Of a DNA stretch of 64,000 nucleotides, positions 1 to 8,556 are shown in pieces. How positions within the stretch are numbered: the first letter of the stretch is position 1; the number at the start of each line of letters is the position of its first letter. Source of the stretch: Nitrosomonas sp. (GTDB lineage Bacteria > Pseudomonadota > Gammaproteobacteria > Burkholderiales > Nitrosomonadaceae); contig NZ_JAHBZY010000001.1 of the NCBI RefSeq assembly GCF_019635155.1, forward strand, positions 248,001 to 312,000, written 5' to 3'. The notes under the pieces were generated by a model. It was not told where the DNA came from. It made no database searches and worked only from the letters and a program-made list of their open reading frames with translations. Made by a program: the position numbers and the translations under genes.

Positions 1-57
1 TATCGCCAGAAAAAGCATCGTGTAAGTTGTTAATTTATTAGTTTTACTAACCATCAT
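1..57 (-). CDS. N-terminus of a secreted or membrane protein (truncated by window edge)
   Basis: Reading leftward, an ATG at 57 follows a GGAG ribosome site with about 7 bases between them. It opens a frame of 19 codons that runs off the window without a stop. The visible residues are MMVSKTNKLTTYTMLFLAI, a basic start followed by a hydrophobic stretch, which resembles the beginning of a signal peptide. A second ATG at 54 could also be the start. The product cannot be identified from so little sequence. Confidence 0.4.
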   Translation of the reverse strand, partial: MMVSKTNKLTTYTMLFLAI

Positions 58-266
58 TGCGATTCTCCATGAAAAATTTTCAAAAAATCATTCGATTGCG
101 TAGGTTATACGCATTCTAATGACAAGCCTCTTTATCTTCCATCTGTTACCGAATAATCCGTGAAACTATCTTCATTTAATTATTATATTTATAGTGTCAT
201 GGGCTCTGCATTTTGCTGCGATGTGAACTATCACACTTTTCTAATCATAACGCAATCTAAAATAAA

Positions 267-1433
267 TTGACTAATGAGGGATTTAACGCCATAAAAAATA
301 AAAAATCCATATGCTTAATTGGCGGCGGACATAGTCATATTGCCGTTATTAAGCAGTTTGGAATGCACCCGATTCCGGAAGCAGCCCTAACGCTTATCAG
401 TTCGGAAGCGTTGACACCCTATTCGGGAATGATTCCTGGATTGATCGCCGGTCACTATGCATTTAAGGATTGTCACATTGATTTAATGAAGCTATGTCAA
501 TGGGCTGGGATACGGTTTGTTTGCAGTGAGGTGCATGCGATTAATCCTTGTGACAAGCAAGTATATTGTGATCAGCATCCTCCCTTGCGTTATGATTTTC
601 TCTCGATCAATGTTGGTTCTCAGCCGGCGCTTCACCAGATTCAGGGAGCCGCCGCCCATGGTCATCCTGTCAAACCGATCAAGCGCTTTTTTCAAGACTG
701 GCGGCATTGGTTCGAATCAATTCATCGTTTAAGCTATTCACCACGTATTGTCGTCATCGGAGGAGGCGCTGCCGGGATTGAAATTTTATTGGCCATGCAC
801 TATGCAATGCACCGCACGATTTCGATGCAATCCAACTTTACGTTGGTGTGCGCCGATCAGCAAGTTCTCAACTCGCATAATAAGCAAGTACAGGATTTTT
901 TTGATCATCACTTACAATCGTTAGGAATTGCCATCATTCATGGAAAACGAGTGGTATCGATTAATGAGCGCCAGATTATGCTCAATGATTTAACGCTGCT
1001 GAATTACGACTTCGCTGTTTGGTGCATTCATGCAGCAGCTCCGCCGTGGTTGAGAGAAAGCGGTATTCAATGCGATGAGAAAGGATTCGTTCGGGTGGAT
1101 CAATATCTTCGCAGCATTTCGCATCCGGATATTTTTGCGACTGGCGACGCGGCATCGTTTGTTCCGGTTCCATTGCCAAAAGCGGGGGTTTACGCGGTAC
1201 GTCAGGGACCGGTGCTGGTAAGAAATATTGCCGCGCTGCTAGAGAATCAACCGTTGTCTCCCTATAGGCCGCAACGGCATTATTTAAGCATAATAACCGC
1301 GGGTGATCGTTACGCCGTTGCTTCCAGAGGAAGCTTTTTTGCCAAAGGTAAGTGGGTCTGGTATTGGAAAAATATGATTGATCGTTCCTTCATGGCGCGC
1401 TTTAATCCAAAATTGCCGGGTGGATCGCAATAA
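267..1433 (+). CDS. FAD-dependent pyridine nucleotide-disulfide oxidoreductase of the SelD-associated type
   Basis: A two-dinucleotide-fold flavoprotein of 388 residues. The FAD-binding motif GGGHSH lies at about residues 19-24, a second Rossmann motif GGGAAG at 165-170 (NADH or NADPH), and an ATGDAA motif near the C-terminus contacts FAD. The GGGHSH start and the TPYSGMIPG segment are typical of the family found fused to or beside selenophosphate synthetase SelD and related to type II NADH dehydrogenases. No selD is in the window, so the substrate is unknown. The start is a TTG at 267; no ATG lies upstream of the FAD motif in this frame. It stands alone, convergent with the GTPase gene. Confidence 0.8.
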   Translation: MTNEGFNAIKNKKSICLIGGGHSHIAVIKQFGMHPIPEAALTLISSEALTPYSGMIPGLIAGHYAFKDCHIDLMKLCQWAGIRFVCSEVHAINPCDKQVYCDQHPPLRYDFLSINVGSQPALHQIQGAAAHGHPVKPIKRFFQDWRHWFESIHRLSYSPRIVVIGGGAAGIEILLAMHYAMHRTISMQSNFTLVCADQQVLNSHNKQVQDFFDHHLQSLGIAIIHGKRVVSINERQIMLNDLTLLNYDFAVWCIHAAAPPWLRESGIQCDEKGFVRVDQYLRSISHPDIFATGDAASFVPVPLPKAGVYAVRQGPVLVRNIAALLENQPLSPYRPQRHYLSIITAGDRYAVASRGSFFAKGKWVWYWKNMIDRSFMARFNPKLPGGSQ

Positions 1434-1480
1434 TCCGCAAGGTGTCGAGTTCTTATGATTCTGGAGATTGTAAAGTAGTG

Positions 1481-2884
1481 CTATGCATCCAGTAACGCCG
1501 CGACCAGTTTGGTTTCTAATTCCTGAAATTGCGCATTGCCATTGCGGGCCGGTGATGGCTCGTGCCAAGAGGGGTTTTGCCGCAGGGTGCTGATCATTTT
1601 TTGCCATTGGTCAGGCAATTTCTCAGTATCCGCTTTATCGACATGCAGCATATCTTGCGCAGCATGACCGCGATGCATCAATTTCTTTAATAAGTGTTTC
1701 TGGCGCAAGTACAAAATTTGTACAGTGGTTTCATCGGCGCATTGCCATTTGGTGCCTTTGACGGTTGCTTTGATTTCATCGCCGTATCGTCTGAAAGTGG
1801 ACCAGCTTGCGCCGGCAAGTGCGCCTAATGCACTGGCAGCCCCCAGGCTCATGCCGCCGACCATCAAATCAATACCGGCGCCGGCTGCGGCGCCTTTAGC
1901 AGCGGCGCTGCCGACATCCAAGCCATAGGCCTTAAGAATGCCGGGCGCGAAAATATCCAATTGCCACTGACCATTGCTGACAGGAATATTCTGAATCGCC
2001 ACATCCTTTTCCGAGAAATTAAAAATCGTTAATAAATCATGCAGACACTGCCGTTCCGCTTTACGGACAAATTCCTGCAGCCGGTCTTCAAGCAACGTAT
2101 GTGCGATTAAATGATTATTAACAGTTTTGCTCTCGCGATAACAAGCAACCTGGGCAATCAATTCGGCAATCCGCCTGGCACCCGATAAGCACAGCTGATT
2201 CCACAGCTTGGCGCGGTAGTCGATGAGTTTCTGCAAATGATTGTAATGCGATTCCAGCAGCGATTGCATTTTTTGGTACAGCCGTTTTTCCGCTTCAAAT
2301 GCAAAAGCAACCGTATCGAACTCCAGCGTTGCGTGCATCTGATAGGACGACAAATATTCACGCCATTTTTCAAGTTCCCGTTCATGACTGGCGATGAAAT
2401 TGAATACAGGAATGATCGGTTTTCCCGCTCGCGTCAGAACTTCCAATTCCAGGCGATATTTTTCCAGGAATGGTTCGCGAACATCGATGATGTATAACAA
2501 GATATCGCTGCGTAATACCTGGCGGATGACTTTTGCTTCTTGTTCCAGCGGATCGTTAACCGTAACTTGTGTAACAAATTGCTCCAGAATTTGCGGAGGT
2601 CGCAATGTCGCGGATTTTGCCTGAAGTTTCTTGATATGGGCGAATAATGCCCGGGAGTCCTCCAAACCGGGGGTATCGTACAAATTCAAAACAGGGGTGT
2701 TATCAGCAGAGATAGTGGCTTGTTCCACATGCCGGGTTGTGCCCGCAGCATCTTCAATCACACCAAATTCGGTGCTGCGGAGCATAGTGCGGATTAGCGA
2801 CGTTTTACCGGTATTGGTATGGCCGACAACTGCAATATGGAGTAGTGCATCGGTTTGCGTTTGTCGTGAGTTATTGACAATCAT
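1481..2884 (-). CDS. GTPase with C-terminal DUF3482 domain
   Basis: A 467-residue protein. The N-terminal Era/TrmE-like GTPase domain shows Walker A GHTNTGKT at 21-28, a GTTR switch I segment at 48-51 and DTPG at 70-73. The usual NKxD base-recognition motif is degenerate: the corresponding place reads NFIASHE. The long C-terminal half is the DUF3482 region and includes a glycine/alanine-rich hydrophobic stretch (around 335-360) that could associate with a membrane. The gene lies 3 bases downstream of the DUF2868 gene, so the two are surely cotranscribed. This pair is conserved in proteobacteria but its role is not established. Confidence 0.85.
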   Translation of the reverse strand: MIVNNSRQTQTDALLHIAVVGHTNTGKTSLIRTMLRSTEFGVIEDAAGTTRHVEQATISADNTPVLNLYDTPGLEDSRALFAHIKKLQAKSATLRPPQILEQFVTQVTVNDPLEQEAKVIRQVLRSDILLYIIDVREPFLEKYRLELEVLTRAGKPIIPVFNFIASHERELEKWREYLSSYQMHATLEFDTVAFAFEAEKRLYQKMQSLLESHYNHLQKLIDYRAKLWNQLCLSGARRIAELIAQVACYRESKTVNNHLIAHTLLEDRLQEFVRKAERQCLHDLLTIFNFSEKDVAIQNIPVSNGQWQLDIFAPGILKAYGLDVGSAAAKGAAAGAGIDLMVGGMSLGAASALGALAGASWSTFRRYGDEIKATVKGTKWQCADETTVQILYLRQKHLLKKLMHRGHAAQDMLHVDKADTEKLPDQWQKMISTLRQNPSWHEPSPARNGNAQFQELETKLVAALLDA

Positions 2885-2887
2885 GAT

Positions 2888-4270
2888 CTATCGCGTAATA
2901 ACATGTTCTGCGGGAATACCACACGCTTCCGCCAGCCGGAACCAGGCGAATTCACGTGCGCTGGTGACCGGTGCCGATGGCTTGTTCAACAAAATCAACC
3001 ACGGTTTGTCATGGCTGCTATCGACCAGCTCTTTGATCATGCGCTGTATTCCCCGATCGGGCAAGCGATGTGCGGCGACGCCCAGCAACAAGGGCGCGCT
3101 TAAAGTCCGGATCATCGCGATGGCTCGATCATGCGAATCTTGATCAATGATGTTAAAGCGGCAAGTGACCGATTCCGGCCAGTGTGTGCTGTCGTCCAGT
3201 TCCACGCCAAAAGCTTGCGCATTGGTAGGAATGGCCACATGCTCCGGTGGGCGGACAACTTCCGCAGGCTTGATGCCGGCCAACGGATCGGCGTCGATGA
3301 CTTCGGCTTTCACTTCGCGCGCCATGAGCCGCTGACGCAACTCGATGTAATAAGGCAGGTAAAGATCCAGCTTAAAGCGGCTCTCAGCCCACTGCTGCAT
3401 GATCCATGAAAAACCAAGCAGTAGCAGCCGCGGGAAAATTCCATAAACCAGCAAGGCGCCGATTAAGAAAACCGCCCATGCCGTACGTGTTTCCGCGTCT
3501 TGTTTACCTGCCCCGATGCGGCTCGCAGCGGTCTGCGGATCGTCCGGTATTTTCAATCCCAGCGCTTCCAACGGTTTACCAATCATTTGCGTCAGTTGCG
3601 GCAAAGCGCTATCGGGCAGAATGGTCGTGCCCCAGATGAAGTTGTACTGTTTAGCCATCATGATCATGATCAGCAAGACCAATCCCGCTGTCAGGTAAGC
3701 CAGCCAAAACTGGTGCGTCAAAACACTGATGCGCCATTTGCCGACAGCGCCGGTTAAACAACTTTCCCACCAGGCATGTGACGCCAGTGAAGGAATCGTG
3801 GGGTCTTTTTTGTGGCGGTAAGGCCACCAGCTGACAAATTGCGCCACGATGCCGCTGCTCAAGCTTTGTAGATTGAGCGTAATACCCGATAGCCAGAGCA
3901 ATAAAGAAATTGTGTTAAATCCGAGTAGCACCGCCAGCAACCAGTAGATATTCAATGTTGTCGACTCGCTGACCGCTTGGCTGGCCGCTAATCCACCCAA
4001 AACCACCGCGAGCGCCCAACAAACCCAGCGTGCACGGACAAAATGTTTTTTCGGCTGCCGCAGTGCATCTTCCAATGCATTTTCCCGGATCAACTGCTGA
4101 GCGCGGAATGTGAGCCTGTTGACAAACTGACGATAGTTGAAATCCCCGTTGACCGAACCGGGCATGTCGCGAATACCGGTATACGATAACTGTTCAGCCT
4201 TGGCAGATTCGATTGCTCGCAACTGTTCGATACGTACCAAATCAGCAAAAGCAAACTTTTTTACAGACAT
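2888..4270 (-). CDS. DUF2868 membrane protein
   Basis: A 460-residue protein with several membrane segments: a pair at about residues 85-130, one at about 185-205 and one at about 265-290. The C-terminal soluble part, from about residue 340, resembles a nucleotide- or partner-binding domain. The family is DUF2868, almost always encoded directly upstream of a DUF3482 GTPase as here, which suggests a membrane receptor or scaffold for that GTPase. This last point is inference from gene pairing. The ATG at 4270 is the only good start. Confidence 0.8.
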   Translation of the reverse strand: MSVKKFAFADLVRIEQLRAIESAKAEQLSYTGIRDMPGSVNGDFNYRQFVNRLTFRAQQLIRENALEDALRQPKKHFVRARWVCWALAVVLGGLAASQAVSESTTLNIYWLLAVLLGFNTISLLLWLSGITLNLQSLSSGIVAQFVSWWPYRHKKDPTIPSLASHAWWESCLTGAVGKWRISVLTHQFWLAYLTAGLVLLIMIMMAKQYNFIWGTTILPDSALPQLTQMIGKPLEALGLKIPDDPQTAASRIGAGKQDAETRTAWAVFLIGALLVYGIFPRLLLLGFSWIMQQWAESRFKLDLYLPYYIELRQRLMAREVKAEVIDADPLAGIKPAEVVRPPEHVAIPTNAQAFGVELDDSTHWPESVTCRFNIIDQDSHDRAIAMIRTLSAPLLLGVAAHRLPDRGIQRMIKELVDSSHDKPWLILLNKPSAPVTSAREFAWFRLAEACGIPAEHVITR

Positions 4271-4419
4271 TTCCCGGTTAATTCCAAATAGTGAGATTCA
4301 AAACTTTGCACTGGCTGATTGGAGGTGGCTTCACAGTTCAAGATAAAGGCGTCAGAATATTGTGCAAAACAAGCTAAAATTCGTTATCAGATCATTCAAA
4401 AATTATGCAGGAAGATTCC

Positions 4420-5121
4420 ATGAAGCCGGTTGCAATATTCAGACATATACCCATCGAAGGGCCTGGCTATTTTGCCACATTTCTCGACAACAATCATATT
4501 CCGTGGCGTTTGATCAAAATCGACGCAGGAGAAAAACTACCCAACGCTATCGATGAATTCAGCGGTCTGGTGTTCATGGGTGGAACGATGAGCGTCAACG
4601 ACGATTTGCCGTGGATTGAGCAGGAATTGACATTGATCCGCCAAGCGGTCGCTGCCGATGTGCCGGTGTTGGGTCATTGCCTCGGCGGTCAGCTCATGGC
4701 TAAAGCCTTGGGTGGCGTCGTTACCGCCAATCCGGTCAAGGAAATGGGTTGGGGTGAGGTCACCGTGTCGGATAATCCGGTGGCGCGTGAATGGTTCGGC
4801 GATTTGACCGGCTTCAATTCGTTTCACTGGCACGGTGAAGCATTTAGTATCCCGCAAGGCGCTACCTGCATTATGTCGAGTCCGTATTGTGAAAACCAAG
4901 CGTTTGCAGTGGGCGTGCATCTTGGTATGCAATGCCACGTGGAAATGACCGAGCGCCTGGTCATCGACTGGTGCAGCGTCGGTGCGGAAGAGCTCGCCAG
5001 TCTCAACGAGCCGTCAGTGCAATCGCTAGAGGAGATTGAAAAGAATCTGCCGGAACGTGTTGCTGCGTTAAATGTGGTAGCTAAAAAGTTGTATCAGAAA
5101 TGGATCGAGTATTTAAAATAA
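4420..5121 (+). CDS. Type 1 glutamine amidotransferase (GMP synthase GATase-like)
   Basis: A stand-alone class I glutamine amidotransferase of 233 residues. The nucleophile elbow GHCLGGQ carries the catalytic Cys, and a late CHVEMT motif supplies the His and Glu of the triad. No synthetase domain is fused to it, so its acceptor substrate is unknown; relatives include gamma-glutamyl hydrolase-like proteins of glutathione or polyamine metabolism. An ATG at 4405 is in frame, but AGGAAG at 4409-4414 sits just before the ATG at 4420, which I take as the start. It is monocistronic, divergent from the DUF2868 gene. Confidence 0.85.
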   Translation: MKPVAIFRHIPIEGPGYFATFLDNNHIPWRLIKIDAGEKLPNAIDEFSGLVFMGGTMSVNDDLPWIEQELTLIRQAVAADVPVLGHCLGGQLMAKALGGVVTANPVKEMGWGEVTVSDNPVAREWFGDLTGFNSFHWHGEAFSIPQGATCIMSSPYCENQAFAVGVHLGMQCHVEMTERLVIDWCSVGAEELASLNEPSVQSLEEIEKNLPERVAALNVVAKKLYQKWIEYLK

Positions 5122-5169
5122 TCTGAGCATTTGTTTAAAAAATTCAGCATCAAAATTGGAAAAACGGCC

Positions 5170-5289
5170 ATGTCAAAAATTTTTCTCAGTCACTCAAGCG
5201 CTAATAATGCGCGGGCATTGGCATTGGCATTGACGCTTGGCGGAGTTTCTGCTGGCACGGTTGTATGTCGACTACGGTATCGACGATAA
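5170..5289 (+). pseudogene. TIR-domain protein remnant (5' fragment)
   Basis: An ATG at 5170 begins a 39-codon frame whose first 20 residues, starting MSKIFLSHSSANN, match the opening of bacterial Toll/interleukin-1 receptor (TIR) domain proteins. After the ALALAL stretch the similarity stops abruptly, and the frame ends at a TAA at 5287-5289 before any of the remaining TIR strands or the catalytic Glu. The following bases to 5485 hold a short open frame without recognisable family. This looks like the 5' stump left after deletion of a TIR gene, possibly once a defence effector. Confidence 0.5.
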
Positions 5290-5461
5290 CTTAACTTGCG
5301 TTTGGATGAATGCGACGACATGGGGCGCGCGCGGCTCAATCAAAGCAGTCGCCAAAGCCGCTTTTGTCGGATCAGGATGGCCGACAGTTGTTCCAGCGAG
5401 TGGAATCGAGCGGAATGACCTGTTGCACAAGGCACAGGTGACGAAAGGCGATAGAAATTTG
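5290..5461. other. Unassigned stretch between TIR relic and DUF457 gene
   Basis: Short open frames run through here on both strands: 82 codons rightward from 5237 and 69 codons leftward to 5481. Neither has a ribosome site or a family I recognise. Together with the upstream TIR stump, the segment looks like debris of a deleted gene or genes rather than a functional locus. Confidence 0.3.
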
Positions 5462-6472
5462 CTATTCCAACATATGTTCACCTAGCAGCAACTTCAAAAA
5501 TTTTTCCCGTGTTGCGCTGGATGAATCCCGGTAAAGCTTGTATTTTGCATGCTGATCCGGTTGTTCCGGGTTGATTTCAATACCCCACAGCGGCGTGGTT
5601 GTTGTCGGTAGATTGGAATAGCGTACGTCGACCAATACATCCGGTTGTTGCGGGCGGATGGCGAGGAATCCGGCGGAGAAATGACTGAAGCGGGCGATAT
5701 CTTGCGCCAAGACAGATGAGGCAGGCAGTCTTTTCAGATCGCGTTCGAGCACGAATTTTTCTACTGATTCGCCTGGGTAGACGTGTGGATCGGAAAACAA
5801 ACCGACGCGGATGGCATCCACATGGAACCTGCCCTCAAATTCGTAGATCGAGCGCCATAGCACCAGATTGGCGAGCGTCGGTTTGACCAGAAGCTGTTCG
5901 GCTTGATGTCCGCGTTCGGCGATTAATGTTCGGGCGACAGTTTCGGCGCGTTGCAACTGCAACCAGCCAAACGATAGATAAGCGGCTGCGAGTAGCAACC
6001 CAATCCGTGCTGCAGTATAAGTGTGTTTTTTGAAAGCGAATACGGCTGCAATCAACAGAATCATCGTAAAGACCGGATCCAGTACCGAGATGATATTGAG
6101 TGCAATGCGCGCATCGCTGATCGGCCAGAGCAAATGGGTGCCATAGCTGGTAAATGCATCCAGCACGCCACTTAAACAATATCCAAGAAAAGCAAATAGA
6201 TACAGGCGGGCAAACGCTAATCGTTTTCGTAAAAACGGCCATAGCACAAGCGCAACCAACAAAGCACCGAGTGGAACGAATAGTAATGAATGCGTGAAAT
6301 GACGATGAAATTCGATGTTCAAGAGGGGATCATTTTCTGATTGAATCAGAATATCCGCATCCGCTGCAATTCCGGCAATAAAACCGATACCCGCAGCGAG
6401 GCGAGTTTCATTGCGGTGGGTCTTTGACTGCGCCATTGTGGCGCCCAGTAACCCCTGAGTTAATAAATCCAT
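5462..6472 (-). CDS. DUF457/YdjM-family membrane-bound metal-dependent hydrolase
   Basis: The chosen start (ATG at 6472) gives 336 residues opening MDLLTQGLLGA, the conserved beginning of the DUF457 (YdjM, LexA-regulated membrane hydrolase) family. An upstream ATG at 6586 would add 38 unconserved residues. The HRHFTHS motif, a D-rich AADAD segment and several membrane helices in the first half are family hallmarks and probably form a metal site in the membrane. The C-terminal soluble part is longer than in short YdjM proteins. Substrate unknown. Confidence 0.8.
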   Translation of the reverse strand: MDLLTQGLLGATMAQSKTHRNETRLAAGIGFIAGIAADADILIQSENDPLLNIEFHRHFTHSLLFVPLGALLVALVLWPFLRKRLAFARLYLFAFLGYCLSGVLDAFTSYGTHLLWPISDARIALNIISVLDPVFTMILLIAAVFAFKKHTYTAARIGLLLAAAYLSFGWLQLQRAETVARTLIAERGHQAEQLLVKPTLANLVLWRSIYEFEGRFHVDAIRVGLFSDPHVYPGESVEKFVLERDLKRLPASSVLAQDIARFSHFSAGFLAIRPQQPDVLVDVRYSNLPTTTTPLWGIEINPEQPDQHAKYKLYRDSSSATREKFLKLLLGEHMLE

Positions 6473-6843
6473 AGTTATTAAGCTAATTTTAATGCTAAAA
6501 AGTAAGAAAATTGGATGTAATATCGAAAGAAAATAGGATACAATGGCAAAAGAAAGAGTAGTGATGATTTCATTGCTTTTTCTCAATTATTATCATATGT
6601 ACTAAAGAATGCAAACGAGTGGATATTTTTTGTTTGTAAATAGCGTCTTTATTAGACGAGTGACTAGTACAATTTCTAGGACAAATGTCCTAGATAAAAG
6701 GTCGGCTAGTACTATTTTATTAAATTAATAATTAAGTTAGCATTCTCATCGTAGTTAATAAAACTATGTATGGCTTCATAATCCAACGGTTTTTTGTTTT
6801 TTTGCTGTAATGCTTTAACGTTAAGATAAAAGGAGTTTTAATT
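6473..6843. other. 371-base AT-rich intergenic region upstream of the PEP-CTERM gene
   Basis: No gene is visible. The stretch is AT-rich and holds the inverted and direct repeats described separately at 6664-6717, a palindrome TTAACGTTAA at 6815-6824, and the ribosome site AAGGAG at 6830-6835 for the PEP-CTERM gene. The length and repeats suggest a regulated promoter for that gene. Confidence 0.5.
6664..6717. promoter_or_regulatory. Candidate operator: perfect inverted repeat flanked by direct repeats
   Basis: TCTAGGAC (6675-6682) and GTCCTAGA (6687-6694) form a perfect 8-base inverted repeat around AAAT. It is bracketed by CTAGTACAATTT (6664-6675) and CTAGTACTATTT (6706-6717), which match at 11 of 12 positions. 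There is no T-run, so it is not a terminator. The geometry suits a dimeric regulator upstream of the PEP-CTERM gene; the regulator is unknown. Confidence 0.5.
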
Positions 6844-7734
6844 ATGAATTTCAAGAAAAAAACCATTTCACAAGTTGTTGCGGTTGCGTTATGTGGAACA
6901 TTCGCTGCTGCTGTCCAAGCTGGTCCAGTTGTGATCAGCAATTACACGACTTCTGCAGCGATTGCTGATGCAGGCTACTTCTCTGCAACAGAAGCGAGTG
7001 GATTGGGAATGAGCTTTAATGGTCGTGAATATGTCAATCATGGAACTTGGGCATCCAACTATTCTTTGAGCGTTGGCGGATCTCTGGTTGCTGTTGCCGA
7101 TGAAGCTGTAGGTGGCGATACAAGCAATCCATTTGGTGCGACTGCGATTCCGGTTGGCTCTGCAGTTGAAGTCAACACCAACTTGCCTTTTGGTGCACAT
7201 GGTTGGACCTTCACTCAAACAGTATCGATTCCAGCAGATGGCCATGTATCTGTTATGATTAACTTAACCAACAATTCAACATCAGTTGCTAACGATGTGA
7301 TGTGGAGCGTGGGCGTTGATCCAGATCAAGGTATTCCTGTTGGTGGTGGTTTTGGAACACACAATGAAATCTTGGCGACCGGTGGGACAGATGCTGCAGT
7401 TAGAGCAACAAGTTCGGATGGTTATATTTTAGAATTGCATAACACCACCAGCGCTTCTGCAACAGCCATTGCGGCTTATGTTGATACCGTATTCGGTTCT
7501 TGCTGCGCTCCGATAGATCCAGCGTTTATTTTCGCGACTAACCAAGCCGTTGGTGATTACGGTTTTAACGATCATTCCATTAACCTGGCATTTGATCTTG
7601 GAAACGTTAATCCAGGGCAAACTGTTACGATTGGCTATGAATATGTGATGGCTGTTCCAGAACCAGAAACCTATGCGATGTTGCTGGCAGGTCTTGGTTT
7701 GATTGGCTTCTCACTACGTCGTCGTAGTGCGTAA
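6844..7734 (+). CDS. PEP-CTERM sorting domain protein (exported)
   Basis: A 296-residue secreted protein. It has an N-terminal signal peptide (basic start, hydrophobic core, cleavage near VQA-GP at about residue 27), a Gly/Ala/Thr/Asn-rich beta-type body, and a C-terminal PEP-CTERM signal: VPEPETYAM, then a hydrophobic helix LLAGLGLIGF and the basic tail LRRRSA. Such signals are cut by exosortase (EpsH/XrtA type) and the proteins go to the envelope or exopolysaccharide matrix. No exosortase gene is in the window. AAGGAG at 6830-6835 supports the ATG, and a strong terminator follows. The body has no recognised catalytic motif. Confidence 0.88.
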   Translation: MNFKKKTISQVVAVALCGTFAAAVQAGPVVISNYTTSAAIADAGYFSATEASGLGMSFNGREYVNHGTWASNYSLSVGGSLVAVADEAVGGDTSNPFGATAIPVGSAVEVNTNLPFGAHGWTFTQTVSIPADGHVSVMINLTNNSTSVANDVMWSVGVDPDQGIPVGGGFGTHNEILATGGTDAAVRATSSDGYILELHNTTSASATAIAAYVDTVFGSCCAPIDPAFIFATNQAVGDYGFNDHSINLAFDLGNVNPGQTVTIGYEYVMAVPEPETYAMLLAGLGLIGFSLRRRSA

Positions 7735-7778
7735 TTAGATTATAAAATAGAAGCAAACAACAAAAAGCTAACAAATTT

Positions 7779-7817
7779 ACAAGCCGCGGAGAGAATATCT
7801 TCGTGGCTTGTTTTTTT
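7779..7817 (+). terminator. Rho-independent terminator of the PEP-CTERM gene
   Basis: ACAAGCC (7779-7785) pairs with GGCTTGT (7805-7811), and a T-run follows directly to 7817. It sits 44 bases after the PEP-CTERM stop codon and between convergent genes. Confidence 0.85.
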
Positions 7818-7835
7818 GCAACTATCACAAGAACC

Positions 7836-8483
7836 TTATTTTTCTAATAAATAATCAATATTAATGATGGGGGTTAGAATTTTAGGTTGATCGCGTGCCG
7901 TTTCATTAAAAGAAGGAAGAACTGTTTCAAAAAAAGGTATTATCGAACTGGTCGATCCGCTGGTATGTGTAAAACCCCGATTGTGTATTATATTTCTCAG
8001 CTTAAATATTGATTCGGTAGCGTTGTATTCCAATATTAAAGTATTGGTGAAAGTAAAAATGAGACTGGTGCTAAACGATGACAACGGATTTCTTCTTGCA
8101 CTCAAATCGGTAGCAATGGAACTGACGACAATAAATAATTCTTTGCCATTAAAGAAAGCTGTTGCATCTATTGAGTCTAGTGGTCCGGGTAATCCGTCAA
8201 ATTCGGGAATCCCGGCGTAACCAATTGCAGTATCACTATCAATGCATATCACAGGGTTGTTATTGATAATTCGCGGAATTCCACCCGTTAAATTGAGCCG
8301 ATATATCCCATTGCCGGTATCTTCTGTTAACTCGAATTTACTTTGAACGAATATGCTGCTGGGTGTGGGGTCATTTGCATCAGTGGCATTCAGGCATTTA
8401 AAGCCACTATAAGTGATGCTAACTCCTAAGGCATTTTCATGAAAGAAACATAATACAAAAAGCAGTGTCAGCGGTAATTTCAT
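7836..8483 (-). CDS. Hypothetical secreted protein
   Basis: A 215-residue product with a clear signal peptide (MKLPLTLLFVLCFFHENALG, cleavage probably near residue 20) and a beta-rich, Ser/Thr/Asn-rich body. I recognise no domain. It has two cysteines in the mature part (KCLN and VICID) that could form a disulfide. It is convergent with the PEP-CTERM gene and 73 bases downstream of the serine palmitoyltransferase gene on the same strand, so it may be read with the sphingolipid operon or from its own promoter. Confidence 0.6.
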   Translation of the reverse strand: MKLPLTLLFVLCFFHENALGVSITYSGFKCLNATDANDPTPSSIFVQSKFELTEDTGNGIYRLNLTGGIPRIINNNPVICIDSDTAIGYAGIPEFDGLPGPLDSIDATAFFNGKELFIVVSSIATDLSARRNPLSSFSTSLIFTFTNTLILEYNATESIFKLRNIIHNRGFTHTSGSTSSIIPFFETVLPSFNETARDQPKILTPIINIDYLLEK

Positions 8484-8556
8484 GGGGTTACCTCATTTCT
8501 TAAAAGAAAAGTGACGACTTCGGATTAATATAATACTTAACGATGAGACGAAGAGC

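Noticed and set aside
709-718. GGTTCGAATC, like a tRNA T-loop
   Set aside because: It lies inside the flavoprotein gene, and no acceptor stem, anticodon arm or CCA can be folded around it.
2631-3143. 170-codon rightward open frame
   Set aside because: It is antisense across the junction of the DUF2868 and GTPase genes, with no recognisable product.
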